DNA of 64,000 nucleotides from Oryzicola mucosus (GTDB lineage Bacteria > Pseudomonadota > Alphaproteobacteria > Rhizobiales > Rhizobiaceae): positions 558,001 through 622,000 of the forward strand of contig NZ_JACVVX010000003.1 of NCBI RefSeq assembly GCF_014534685.1, written 5' to 3'. The translations under genes and the position numbers were made by a program. Position 1 is the stretch's first letter, and every line of letters begins with the position of its first letter. The notes beneath the pieces were generated by a model. The model searched no databases, had not been told where the DNA came from, and worked only from the letters and a program-made list of their open reading frames with translations. Below, one piece after another: positions 16,597 to 25,211 of this stretch.

Positions 16597-17758
16597 TCGT
16601 ACCAAGCCGACCGACCACCGCCCTCAGGGCTTCGGGAAACGACCTTCCGAAATTGTAGGCGCGATCGGGAGACCAACCGGTTTCGGGCGTCGGGAACTCG
16701 GTCGTATCCTTGAAGGGCTGTTCGAGCAGGACCGAAAGGGAATGCGGAAAGCGGTTGCCGATCCAGTTCCAGCCCATTCCGAGATTGGCCTCGGCCGGAC
16801 AGCCGCCCGGGTAGGGATGGCCGAGCTCGTAATCCGGCGAAGCCGCTGCCCAGGCCTCCTCGAACCGAGTGAAAATATCACGTCGCTCCGGCTTCCAGCT
16901 CGGCACGTTCTCGGAAGGCCAGATGAAATTGCAGTTCAGTTCCTTGTCGGCGTGGCAGTCGATGCAGAAATCAAGGCCGATTTCCTCCATTTTCGAGCTG
17001 ACATGGAAGACCTCGGGTGACTTTTCCAGCGAAGGACTGTCCCATTCGCGGTTGAGATTGGCGCCCGTCGCATTGGCGCGGGTCAGACCGTTCGCCGAGC
17101 CGTCGGGATTGACGTTCGGCACGACGTAGATCACCGCCGACGCCAGCAAGGCGCGTGCCGTGGGATCGGTTTCGTCGAGGAGCCGATCAATAATGCCTTC
17201 GAGAAAGTATCCGCCCTGCGTTTCGGAAGCGTGCTGCCGCGCGATTATCCAGCATTTCGCCTTGCCAGTATCCGGCGTGCCGATCGTGAGCATGTCGATC
17301 GGTCGGCCTTCGACACTTTCTCCAATGGTCTCGAGCTTGACCAGTGGCGAGGTCTGCGCCTCGGCGATATAGCGGTGTTCGCGCTCCGCGCCATAAGGCG
17401 GCCAGGCCGCATAAAAGCAGAGGTCGTGTTCGGGCTGATGTTCGAAGATGAAGGATGTGCCGTCGAAGGTGCCAGGCACGCGGAACCAATAGTCGCCATC
17501 ATAGCTCGCCATCGCGCCGGTGTTCTGCCAGGCGTTGTCGTAATCCTCGCGGTTGGCAAGGCGCCAGGAAAGAACGTCCGAGGCATTCGTCAGGCTGAAG
17601 CGGCAGGCCTGGCCGGCGGCGCCTGAAACCCGGAAGTGGTACCAGCCGAGAAATACACCGTCAGGATCCTTGCGCAGGGCAAGACGTATGTCGGCGGGGT
17701 CGGACGCATCTACGACGTCGATGCTGCCTGAGGTTATCTTCGAGCTGACTGAGATCAT
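16583..17758 (-). CDS. M14 family zinc carboxypeptidase, cytosolic (CCP-like)
   Basis: Protein of 391 aa. The N-terminal beta domain (residues 1-130, containing WYHFRVSG) resembles that of cytosolic carboxypeptidases. The catalytic M14 domain follows: zinc ligands in ARQHASETQGG near residue 175, substrate Asn/Arg in ANLNREW near 233, the third ligand in DCHADKE near 265 and the catalytic Glu in VLLEQPFK near 345. There is no signal peptide, so it acts in the cytoplasm. It lies in an operon with an aldo/keto reductase and a TIGR04076 protein divergent from hydantoinase genes. It may remove an amino acid from an imported or intermediate amide; the substrate is unknown. Confidence 0.88.
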   Translation of the reverse strand: MISVSSKITSGSIDVVDASDPADIRLALRKDPDGVFLGWYHFRVSGAAGQACRFSLTNASDVLSWRLANREDYDNAWQNTGAMASYDGDYWFRVPGTFDGTSFIFEHQPEHDLCFYAAWPPYGAEREHRYIAEAQTSPLVKLETIGESVEGRPIDMLTIGTPDTGKAKCWIIARQHASETQGGYFLEGIIDRLLDETDPTARALLASAVIYVVPNVNPDGSANGLTRANATGANLNREWDSPSLEKSPEVFHVSSKMEEIGLDFCIDCHADKELNCNFIWPSENVPSWKPERRDIFTRFEEAWAAASPDYELGHPYPGGCPAEANLGMGWNWIGNRFPHSLSVLLEQPFKDTTEFPTPETGWSPDRAYNFGRSFPEALRAVVGRLGTNAGQ

Positions 17759-17831
17759 CGGTACTCCATCCTTTCCGGAACTTCAGGCAAGTGCGGAAGG
17801 CTGCAAAACTTTCCGCCCGAGTTTATCGGCG

Positions 17832-18896
17832 TCACGCAGCCGGTTTATCCTCGTTGAGATTGTAGTGCATGATCCGGCCGTGACGGCCTTTCTGGTCGCG
17901 TTCGAGATCGTAGACATCGCCTTCCATCGTTGTTTTCTGCGCCAGAACAGCATCGATTTCAGCGCGGTCGGCATCGGTCAGCGTCAGGCCGAACAGGCGA
18001 CTGTGCGCCTCAAGATGACCCCCATGGCGCACGCCGACGATGATGCCGGCAACCTGCGGCCAGTCCAGCACGGCACGCATCGCGACATCCGCGATGTTGA
18101 CGTGATGACGGTCGGCTATTTTTCGCAAGGTGGACAGGAGTGTCTGAAACAGCTCCCATCCGCCCATATCGTCGATGATCAGCTTGTATTTGACCAGAGA
18201 GCGGTTCTCGAGTTCACCGACCGGCTCCGGCACGCTTAGCCAACGATCGCTGAGGAAGCCGCCGGCAACCGTGCCGTAGCACAGGATCTTGATGTCGTTT
18301 TCCTTGCAGAATGGCAGCAGATCCTTTTCCGGCCTGTTATCGAGCAGCGAGTACTGCACCTGCATCGACGCGAACTCGATGCCGGAATCCTTGAGTTCGC
18401 GCATGCAGGACGTATTGAAATTGGTCGTACCGAGAAGGTCGATCTTGCCCTCCTTCTGGAAATCGGCGAGCCAGCCGGCAACCTCGACATAACGCGGCAC
18501 TGCCGTATCCCACCAATGAAACTGGACGAGGTTCAGTCGATCCAGACCGAGCCGCACCAGCGAGCGGTCGATGGTTTCCTGAAGCTCGGCCTTCGTGATG
18601 GTCCTGAGTTTCTGAAGGTCGGGCACGCTCTTGGTATGAACCTTGAGCGGTGCCAGGAGTTCGCGGTCGCCTGAGGCTATCGTCGCGCGGCGGAAGTCGC
18701 CGATCAATTGTTCGACCCCCGTGTAGATGTCGGCGCAATCGAAGGTGGTGATGCCGGAGCGGATATAATCGCCCATTTCCGCAATCGCCTTTTCATGATC
18801 GACGGCAGCGTGACCGCCGGCAAGCTGCCAGCCACCCTTGAGCACGCGGCTGATCGTATAGCCCGGCCTGATGTCCGTGGTTTCGACTGCAGTCAC
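17832..18896 (-). CDS. aldo/keto reductase family protein
   Basis: TIM-barrel oxidoreductase (354 aa). The catalytic Asp/Tyr segment is FDCADIYTGVEQLIGDF near residue 54; VQFHWWD near 124 holds the barrel His. It starts with GTG and overlaps the preceding TIGR04076 gene by four bases (GTGA). Many such proteins have no known substrate; here it belongs to the minus-strand operon sharing a promoter region and palindrome with hyuBA. Confidence 0.9.
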   Translation of the reverse strand: MTAVETTDIRPGYTISRVLKGGWQLAGGHAAVDHEKAIAEMGDYIRSGITTFDCADIYTGVEQLIGDFRRATIASGDRELLAPLKVHTKSVPDLQKLRTITKAELQETIDRSLVRLGLDRLNLVQFHWWDTAVPRYVEVAGWLADFQKEGKIDLLGTTNFNTSCMRELKDSGIEFASMQVQYSLLDNRPEKDLLPFCKENDIKILCYGTVAGGFLSDRWLSVPEPVGELENRSLVKYKLIIDDMGGWELFQTLLSTLRKIADRHHVNIADVAMRAVLDWPQVAGIIVGVRHGGHLEAHSRLFGLTLTDADRAEIDAVLAQKTTMEGDVYDLERDQKGRHGRIMHYNLNEDKPAA

Positions 18897-19255
18897 GCGT
18901 CCTCCTCGCCCGGCAGGGCTACTTTTGTCGTGTCATTGTGATTGAAGCGGCGATAATTCAGCCTGGTGATTTTCATGCGCGTCGGGCAATGCGGATCAGG
19001 ACATGCCACCTCCGCATCCGATGTCATCCAATCATTCTTATGCGAGGGCCGCTGCTTCGCGGCTAGCAAAGGCAGGACGGCTGCGAGCGAATAAATGGAA
19101 AACCCCTGCCCGGGCGGCAGGTACAGCATCTCGCCGCGCAGTTCGAAATAATCCCCCGGTTTGGCACCGCAATAAATCTTGCCTTCGCCGCTGCGGACGA
19201 CCTCGACCTTGAGATCGTAGAGCTCAAAACTCTGGTCCTCTTCGTCCCGCGTCAC
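18893..19255 (-). CDS. TIGR04076 family protein
   Basis: Small protein (120 aa) with the pattern of the uncharacterised TIGR04076 family: YDLKVEVV near residue 13, CGAKPGDYF near 29, LPPGQGFSIYSLAAVLPLL near 46, DWMTSDAEVACPDP near 75. Cysteines 29 and 85 and the CPDPHCP cluster could bind metal. The GTG start at 19255 has GAGG upstream and no in-frame alternative before a stop. First gene of the operon that continues with the aldo/keto reductase; function unknown. Confidence 0.8.
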   Translation of the reverse strand: MTRDEEDQSFELYDLKVEVVRSGEGKIYCGAKPGDYFELRGEMLYLPPGQGFSIYSLAAVLPLLAAKQRPSHKNDWMTSDAEVACPDPHCPTRMKITRLNYRRFNHNDTTKVALPGEEDA

Positions 19256-19299
19256 GCCGCCCTCGATCCCGTTGAATGTTCATTTTTTTAAAAATCTTG

Positions 19300-19314
19300 T
19301 TGATCTTTGATCAA
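19300..19314. promoter_or_regulatory. perfect palindrome in the hyuB/TIGR04076 divergent promoter
   Basis: TTGATCTTTGATCAA has 7-bp complementary arms around one central base. It lies 85 bases before hyuB and 45 bases before the TIGR04076 start, so one bound dimer could control both directions. An exact copy in reverse orientation lies at 23583. Confidence 0.65.
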
Positions 19315-19398
19315 ATGTCAAGCAGCTTTGCTTGGCAATTGGACGAGGCGCACGGCCACCAGAAAGAGTGGCAGCGCTGTAATGACGAGGGGTCGTGG

Positions 19399-21405
19399 AT
19401 GGTGCCCGATAGCATGACGCTGGAAATCCTCCGTTATAAAACGGTGGCTGCCGCGGAAGAGATGGGGCTGACGCTGGTGCGGGCGGCGCGCACGATCTAC
19501 ATCAAGGAAGTGGCTGACTTCAGCACCGCGATTGCCGGTATCGACGGCAAGTTCTTCGCCTATCCAGAGGCACTCGGTGTTTCGGCCTTCGTCGACCTCG
19601 ATTTGAACCCATCACTCAAGGCCGTCGGGACGCTCAAGCCGGGCGACGTCATTCTGTCCAACCTACCCTATGCCAATGGCGGACTGTCGACCCACCTCCC
19701 GGACCTGCAGTTCATCAAGCCGTATTTCCACGATGGCGAGATCGTGGCCTATGGCTGGACCTTCGCGCACACCTCGGACATTGGCGGCGGCGTGCCGTCT
19801 TCGATCTCGCCACGCTTCTCTGACGTCTATCAGGAAGGCCTGCAAATCCCGCCGGTAAAGCTGGTACGCGAGGGCAAGATCGATGACAGCCTTCTGACCG
19901 TCTACCTCGCCAACTGCCGCTCGCCGGAAACCAATCTCGGCGACATCAAAGCTATGCTGGCAGCCCTCGACAAGGGCGAGCAGCGCATCGCCGACGTCGT
20001 CGCGGCGCATGGTGCGGACGCGCTGGTGGCCGCGCAAAATCTGCTTGCGGGCTATGCCGGCGAGAAAGCGATGGCCGTTCTCAAGACCATTCCCAACGGG
20101 GTCTACGACTTCTGGGACTATCTCGACCATGACTTCGTCAGCCACATCCCGGTGCGCATCCGCTGCCGGATCACGGTCAAAGACGGCGCCATCGACCTGA
20201 ACTACGATGGCACCGACCCTCAGCTGATGTCGGCCTTCAACGTGCCGACGCAGGGCTTGCGGCATCCCTATCTGACGCTGAGGCTGATGCACATGGTCAC
20301 CACGCGCGACCCCTCCGCACCGCTGAATCATGGCATTCTGGATTCGGTCACCACCAGCGCGCCCAAAGGAAGCCTGATCAATCCCGAATATCCCGCTGCC
20401 TGTGGCGTCCGCCACGCCACCGTCATGCGGCTGATCGACGTCGCTTCCGGCGCACTGCACAAGGCAGATTCCGCGCTCGTGCCGGCAGCTGGCGGCGGTA
20501 CGGTTCTGCCCGTCGTTCTGGCCGAACCCGACCCTGCGACCGGCCTACGGCGCTCCATGGTCATCCAGTCCATCGTCTGCGGCTCGGGTGCGCGCAACGG
20601 TTCCGACGGGGTCGACGGACGCGAATCCGGCCTTTCCAACACACGCAACTCGCCCATCGAACGCACTGAAGACGAAGCGGGCGTGATGATCGAGGAGTAT
20701 GCGCTGCGGTCGGATTCGGGCGGTCCCGGACGCTGGCGCGGCGGCACCGGCGTGGTCTACACGCTGCGCATCCTGAAGGACGATTGCGCCGTTCTGGCGC
20801 GCGGCCTCGAACGCTTCTTCTTTACGCCATGGGGCGTGGCGGGCGGCCGATCGGCGGCACCTTGCCGCGTGGTGCTCAACATCGGACGGCCGGACGAGAA
20901 GGAACTGAGCCGCGTCGACATGCTGGAAATTGCGCGCGGCGACACGCTGAGCCTGATGACTCCGGGCGGCGGCGGTTTCGGAGACCCATTCACCCGGCCC
21001 GTCGAAGAGGTGCTGTACGACGTGGAACGCGGTTTCGTTTCGGAAGAATCGGCCCAGGTCGACTATGGCGTGGCGATCCACAGCGGCGTTCTCGACGAGG
21101 CGGAAACGCAGCGGATAAGGGGCGAAGCTCGACCAGCCTCAGGCGCATTCAACTTCGGCACCAACCGCATGCTGTGGGAAAGCGTGTTCGGCGACGACCT
21201 GGTCACCCGGCTCAACACCAGCCTGATGCGCTTTCCCGCCTCGATCCGGGGGAAACGCAGGCGGTCCATCTACGAGACGGTGTTTCCCGAGCTTAAGGAA
21301 ACGTCCGGCTTCGACATCAACACCATCGCATCGAGAGCGGACGCCATGCGCGACCATTTCGCCGATCTCGTCGGCAACCTTGAGGCCGAAGGAGCGCGGG
21401 CATGA
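19399..21405 (+). CDS. hydantoinase B/oxoprolinase family subunit
   Basis: HyuB/N-methylhydantoinase B-type subunit (668 aa with start 19399). The chosen ATG has GAGGGG seven bases upstream and gives the usual start MVPDSMTLEILRYKTVAAAEEMG-like; an open frame begins at 19276 but would run over the palindrome. Motifs include VADFSTAIAG, SDIGGGVP near residue 133 and GGGGFGDP near 525. With HyuA it should open a cyclic amide (hydantoin, oxoproline or another lactam) using ATP. It ends in an ATGA overlap with hyuA. In a tryptophan region, an oxindole-type lactam is a reasonable guess but not shown. Confidence 0.93.
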   Translation: MVPDSMTLEILRYKTVAAAEEMGLTLVRAARTIYIKEVADFSTAIAGIDGKFFAYPEALGVSAFVDLDLNPSLKAVGTLKPGDVILSNLPYANGGLSTHLPDLQFIKPYFHDGEIVAYGWTFAHTSDIGGGVPSSISPRFSDVYQEGLQIPPVKLVREGKIDDSLLTVYLANCRSPETNLGDIKAMLAALDKGEQRIADVVAAHGADALVAAQNLLAGYAGEKAMAVLKTIPNGVYDFWDYLDHDFVSHIPVRIRCRITVKDGAIDLNYDGTDPQLMSAFNVPTQGLRHPYLTLRLMHMVTTRDPSAPLNHGILDSVTTSAPKGSLINPEYPAACGVRHATVMRLIDVASGALHKADSALVPAAGGGTVLPVVLAEPDPATGLRRSMVIQSIVCGSGARNGSDGVDGRESGLSNTRNSPIERTEDEAGVMIEEYALRSDSGGPGRWRGGTGVVYTLRILKDDCAVLARGLERFFFTPWGVAGGRSAAPCRVVLNIGRPDEKELSRVDMLEIARGDTLSLMTPGGGGFGDPFTRPVEEVLYDVERGFVSEESAQVDYGVAIHSGVLDEAETQRIRGEARPASGAFNFGTNRMLWESVFGDDLVTRLNTSLMRFPASIRGKRRRSIYETVFPELKETSGFDINTIASRADAMRDHFADLVGNLEAEGARA

Positions 21406-23525
21406 GCATGGCATCAAAAACCACAGCCTGGCGCATTGGTATCGACGTCGGCGGTACCTTCAACGACTTCGTCGCCGCGGAAAACGGAACCGGGCGGCGT
21501 GTGTTCTTCAAGGAGCCCAGCGTGCCGAGCGATCCGTCGCTTGCGGTCGAGCGTGGCATTGCCGGCCTGCTGAATAAAGCCGGCATTGCGCCCGATGCTG
21601 TCGAGCTTGTCATGCACGGCACGACGCTTGCGCTCAACTCGATCCTGCAGCGCAACGGCCCGCGCCTCGGCATGGTGGTATCGCGCGGCAATCGCGACGT
21701 CTTCGAAATCGCACGCTCGCGCATGCCGTCGGCCTTCGACTTCACGGCAAAGCGCGAAACGCCGCTGATCCCGCGCAATCTGGTGTTCGAGGTCGGCGCG
21801 CGCTGCCTGTCCAGCGGCGACATTGTCGACCGGCCCGACGAGGCGGCGCTCGACAGGCTGGCCGAGCAGGTGCGAGCAGCCGACCTCAAGGCCGTGGCGG
21901 TGATGCTGATCAACTCCTTCCGCCATCCGGAGCTCGAGCGCGAGGTGGCCGACGGTCTGCGCAAGCGGCTGCCAAACCTGCCGATCACGGAAAGCGCCGC
22001 GATCTGGCCGGAAATGCGAGAGTATGAGCGCGGCCTTCTGGCGGCGCTCAACGCCTATATCCAGCCGCTGATGCAGTCCTATTTCGACCGGCTCGAAACC
22101 CGGCTGCGAGGACTCGGCCTGACGGCGCCGATCTTCATCACCACCAACAATGGCGGTACGGTCAGTCTGGCGACGGCGCGTGCGCGGCCCATCGATACGG
22201 TTCTTTCGGGACCTGCGGCCGGCGTGGTCGCAGCCGTGAAAATGGCGCCGGAAGACGTTCGCGACCATCTCGTCACCCTCGACATGGGCGGCACCTCGAC
22301 GGATATGGCGGTGGTGATCGGCGGCGAGCCGGAATATACCCAACTCGCGCAGGTCGGCGCGTTCCCTATCATTCTGCCGGTGGTGGCTGTAACGGCAATC
22401 GGTGCCGGCGGCGGTTCGACGGTCTGGATCGACCCGCAAGGCATCCTGAAGATCGGCCCCGAAAGCGTCGGCTCCGACCCAGGACCAATCTGCTACGGAC
22501 GCGGCGGCACGCGGGTGGCGATCACCGACTGCTATCTCGCCAGCGGCATCCTGGACCCCAATGCTTTTCTCGGCGGCCGCATGCCGCTCGCCAAGGAACC
22601 GGCCTTGGCCGGCCTCGCCAAACTGGCGCGAGATATCGGGCTGACCGGCGAAAACGCGGCCGAAGAGGCCGCATCCGCAGCCCTTAGGGTAGCAACTGCC
22701 AAGATGTCGGTGGAGTTGTCTAAAATGCTTGCCAAGCGTGGGCTGGATCACCGCCAGTTCGCACTTGTCGCCTTCGGCGGGGCAGGCGCCACGCATGCGA
22801 CGCTTCTGGCCGAAGAAGCCCGGTTGGAAAAGGTCATCATTCCGCTGGCGCCGGGCACTTTCTGCGCCCTTGGCGCAAGTCTTGCCGATATTCGCCGCGA
22901 TTATGCCCGCTCGCTCGGCGGCTTCCTGCAGCCGGACGGTCAAGGCTTTGCCCCGGTCGCAGCAGCACTCGCCGAGATGAAGGCCGACGCGCTCAGCTGG
23001 ATTGCGGGTGAAACCGACAGTGACGCCGATCTCTCCTTCCGTGTGAAGGCTGATATGCGCTTTGCCGACCAAGCCTACGAGTTGGAAATCTTCGTGCCGG
23101 AAGCGTTGCGCGAGACGCTCGACGGTGTGGCGCTGCTCGAACTCTTCCACGCCGAACACGAGCGTCTCTACGGTTTCGCCGACCGTGTCGCCTCGGTGCG
23201 CATCAGCACGATAAGGCTGTCCATCGCCGCCCTCAACGCAACAACCGGCAGCACCGCGATCGAGCCCCGAAAAGCACCTCAAGCGGGAACACGTCGGGTT
23301 TTTCACAAAAGCCGGCGGCTGGACGCCCCGCTTTATCGACGGTTCGACCTGCCTGCCGGGTTCGAAATCACCGGTCCGGCAGTCGTGGAACAGGACGACA
23401 CCACAGTCTGGATCGTGCCGGGCTGGCAATGCCGTGTCGAGCCAATGGGGAACCTGGTTTTGACGCCGCAAAAGCAGGCGCGTGCCATCGAAAACGAAAG
23501 GACCATCGTCAAGGCAATTGCCTGA
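21402..23525 (+). CDS. hydantoinase A/oxoprolinase family subunit
   Basis: ATPase subunit (707 aa) of the acetate-kinase/ASKHA superfamily. IGIDVGGTFNDFV near residue 11 is the first phosphate loop, DMGGTSTDMAVV near 293 the second and GAGGGSTVW near 332 part of the nucleotide site. Length is normal for HyuA. Translationally coupled to hyuB. The nearest family members with known chemistry act on hydantoins, N-methylhydantoin, 5-oxoproline, acetone/acetophenone (carboxylases, which need a third subunit absent here) and, in anaerobic indoleacetate degradation, an oxindole. Confidence 0.93.
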   Translation: MSMASKTTAWRIGIDVGGTFNDFVAAENGTGRRVFFKEPSVPSDPSLAVERGIAGLLNKAGIAPDAVELVMHGTTLALNSILQRNGPRLGMVVSRGNRDVFEIARSRMPSAFDFTAKRETPLIPRNLVFEVGARCLSSGDIVDRPDEAALDRLAEQVRAADLKAVAVMLINSFRHPELEREVADGLRKRLPNLPITESAAIWPEMREYERGLLAALNAYIQPLMQSYFDRLETRLRGLGLTAPIFITTNNGGTVSLATARARPIDTVLSGPAAGVVAAVKMAPEDVRDHLVTLDMGGTSTDMAVVIGGEPEYTQLAQVGAFPIILPVVAVTAIGAGGGSTVWIDPQGILKIGPESVGSDPGPICYGRGGTRVAITDCYLASGILDPNAFLGGRMPLAKEPALAGLAKLARDIGLTGENAAEEAASAALRVATAKMSVELSKMLAKRGLDHRQFALVAFGGAGATHATLLAEEARLEKVIIPLAPGTFCALGASLADIRRDYARSLGGFLQPDGQGFAPVAAALAEMKADALSWIAGETDSDADLSFRVKADMRFADQAYELEIFVPEALRETLDGVALLELFHAEHERLYGFADRVASVRISTIRLSIAALNATTGSTAIEPRKAPQAGTRRVFHKSRRLDAPLYRRFDLPAGFEITGPAVVEQDDTTVWIVPGWQCRVEPMGNLVLTPQKQARAIENERTIVKAIA

Positions 23526-23582
23526 CACACCAGCCCTTAGCGGGATTGACGACCCAGATGCTTTGGGGCAGTCTGAGAAAAA

Positions 23583-23597
23583 TTGATCAAAGATCAA
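23583..23597. promoter_or_regulatory. perfect palindrome upstream of the peptide-type importer
   Basis: TTGATCAAAGATCAA is the exact reverse complement of the site at 19300. It lies 25 bases before the binding-protein start and may overlap the promoter or transcript start, so repression is likely. Confidence 0.65.
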
Positions 23598-23622
23598 ACA
23601 AGAGTGGGAACGGAGAACAAAA

Positions 23623-25131
23623 ATGAAAAGAACGACTTCTTATCTCCGCTCGGCGGCCCTCATCGGCGTGCTGGCGGCTTCTTTCGGTAGCGTTGCCAAT
23701 GCCGCAGACCTGCGCTTCGCACTGGCTGACGACCCGGACGCACTGGACACGAAAAGCAACCGCGCCCAGACTGGCCTCACGGTCCTGACCGTGATGTGTG
23801 ACCGGCTGATGTGGACCGATTCCAAACTCACAATCCTGCCTGGTCTCGCCAAGAGTTGGTCGTGGTCGGACGACGGCAAGGAACTGACTCTTGATCTTAT
23901 AGAAGGCGCCAAGTTCCAGGATGGCACGCCGTTCGACGCCGAAGCGGTGAAGATCAACATCGAACGCAATAAGGAAAAGGGTTCGCAACGCGCCGACGAT
24001 ATCTCGACCGTCGCCAGCGTCGAGGCCGTCAGCCCGACCAAGGTACTGATCAAGGTGAGCGAACCCAGCGCCCAGTTGCTGAGCAAGCTTGCCGACCGTG
24101 TCGGCATCGTGTTCTCCCCCACGGTGATCAAAGAGCTGGGCGACAATCTCGGACGCGCGCCGGTCTGCGTCGGCCCCTATAAATTCGTCGAGCGTGTCGC
24201 TCAGGACCGGATCGTGCTGGAGAAGGATGCGAATTATTACGACGCGGCGAAATACGCTTTTGACAAAGTGACTTTCCGCATTATCCCCGACGATGCTGTG
24301 CGCCTTGCCAACCTGCAGTCGGGCGAACTCGACCTGATGGAAAAGCTCGATCCCTCGAACGCCGCGACCGTGGCCGAGGACAAGAACCTGCAGATCATCC
24401 CGATGACGGTTCTGAACAACCAGACAGTTGTTCTGAACCTGAACCGCGAAGGCCCGATGAAAGACCCCAAGGTGCGGGAAGCGCTGGAAATGGCGCTCGA
24501 CCGCCAGGCCATCGTCGACGTTGCCTTCGCCGGCCAGTACCAGGCTGGCAACCAGTTCGTCGCGCCCGATTCGCCCTTCTACAACGCCGACTTCCCGATC
24601 CCTGCGCGGGACCCGGAAAAGGCCAAAGCCCTGATCGCCGAGGCTGGGCTGCAGGAGCCCGTTCCGCTGAAGATCCTGGTGCCGAACCGTCCGTTGTCTG
24701 TTCGCGTCGGCGAGATGATGCAGGCGATGGGGACCAATGCCGGTTTCGCCATCACGCTCGATGTGGTGGATTTCGCCACGACGCTGAAGTTGACGGATGA
24801 GGGCAATTTCGAGTCCTGGGGTCCGATCGGCCCGCAATTCGCCAACGATCTGGACACGGTTGCCTATCCAGTGCTGCACTCGACCGGCGGTCGCAATCTG
24901 AGCCGTTACAAGAGCCCGGAGATGGACAAGCTCTTGGAAGCGACCCGCACCGCGACCGATCCGGCAAAGCGGATGGAACTCTTCAAGGAGGCATCAGCGC
25001 TTGCGGTGAAGGACCGTCCGGTACTGTATCTCTACCACCAGAAGCCGCTGTTCGTGGCAACAAGCAAGCTGAAGGGCTTCCACGCCACGGGCGACGGTTT
25101 CGTGAAGCTCGACGGCATGACCATCGACTGA
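23623..25131 (+). CDS. ABC substrate-binding protein, family 5 (peptide/opine type)
   Basis: Periplasmic receptor (502 aa) with a signal peptide ending near ANAADLRF. It has the SBP_bac_5 plan: DPDALDTKSNRAQTG, LAKSWSWSDDGKELTLDL near residue 85, FDAEAVKINIERN near 105 and a variable ligand domain. First gene of the importer-kynU series and preceded by the perfect palindrome. The ligand may be a peptide, an N-acyl amino acid, tryptophan derivative or opine. Confidence 0.92.
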   Translation: MKRTTSYLRSAALIGVLAASFGSVANAADLRFALADDPDALDTKSNRAQTGLTVLTVMCDRLMWTDSKLTILPGLAKSWSWSDDGKELTLDLIEGAKFQDGTPFDAEAVKINIERNKEKGSQRADDISTVASVEAVSPTKVLIKVSEPSAQLLSKLADRVGIVFSPTVIKELGDNLGRAPVCVGPYKFVERVAQDRIVLEKDANYYDAAKYAFDKVTFRIIPDDAVRLANLQSGELDLMEKLDPSNAATVAEDKNLQIIPMTVLNNQTVVLNLNREGPMKDPKVREALEMALDRQAIVDVAFAGQYQAGNQFVAPDSPFYNADFPIPARDPEKAKALIAEAGLQEPVPLKILVPNRPLSVRVGEMMQAMGTNAGFAITLDVVDFATTLKLTDEGNFESWGPIGPQFANDLDTVAYPVLHSTGGRNLSRYKSPEMDKLLEATRTATDPAKRMELFKEASALAVKDRPVLYLYHQKPLFVATSKLKGFHATGDGFVKLDGMTID

Positions 25132-25165
25132 CGGACAAAGGTATCTGATAATATCTGGAACAGAC

Positions 25166-25189
25166 GGCGGTCCGCAGCAGCGGACCGTC
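25166..25189 (+). other. intercistronic hairpin after the binding-protein gene
   Basis: Arms CGGTCCGC / GCGGACCG (25168-25187) around an AGCA loop, extended by a wobble and one more pair. It lies between the binding-protein stop and the DppB-like start, with no T-run. The same arrangement is found at 2027, 6525 and 57374. Confidence 0.6.
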
Positions 25190-25211
25190 CGATGCCCCGC
25201 AAGGAGCGTTC

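Noticed and set aside
21414-23597. 727-codon open frame opposite hyuA
   Set aside because: Composition is typical of antisense reading of a high-GC gene, and hyuA is certain.
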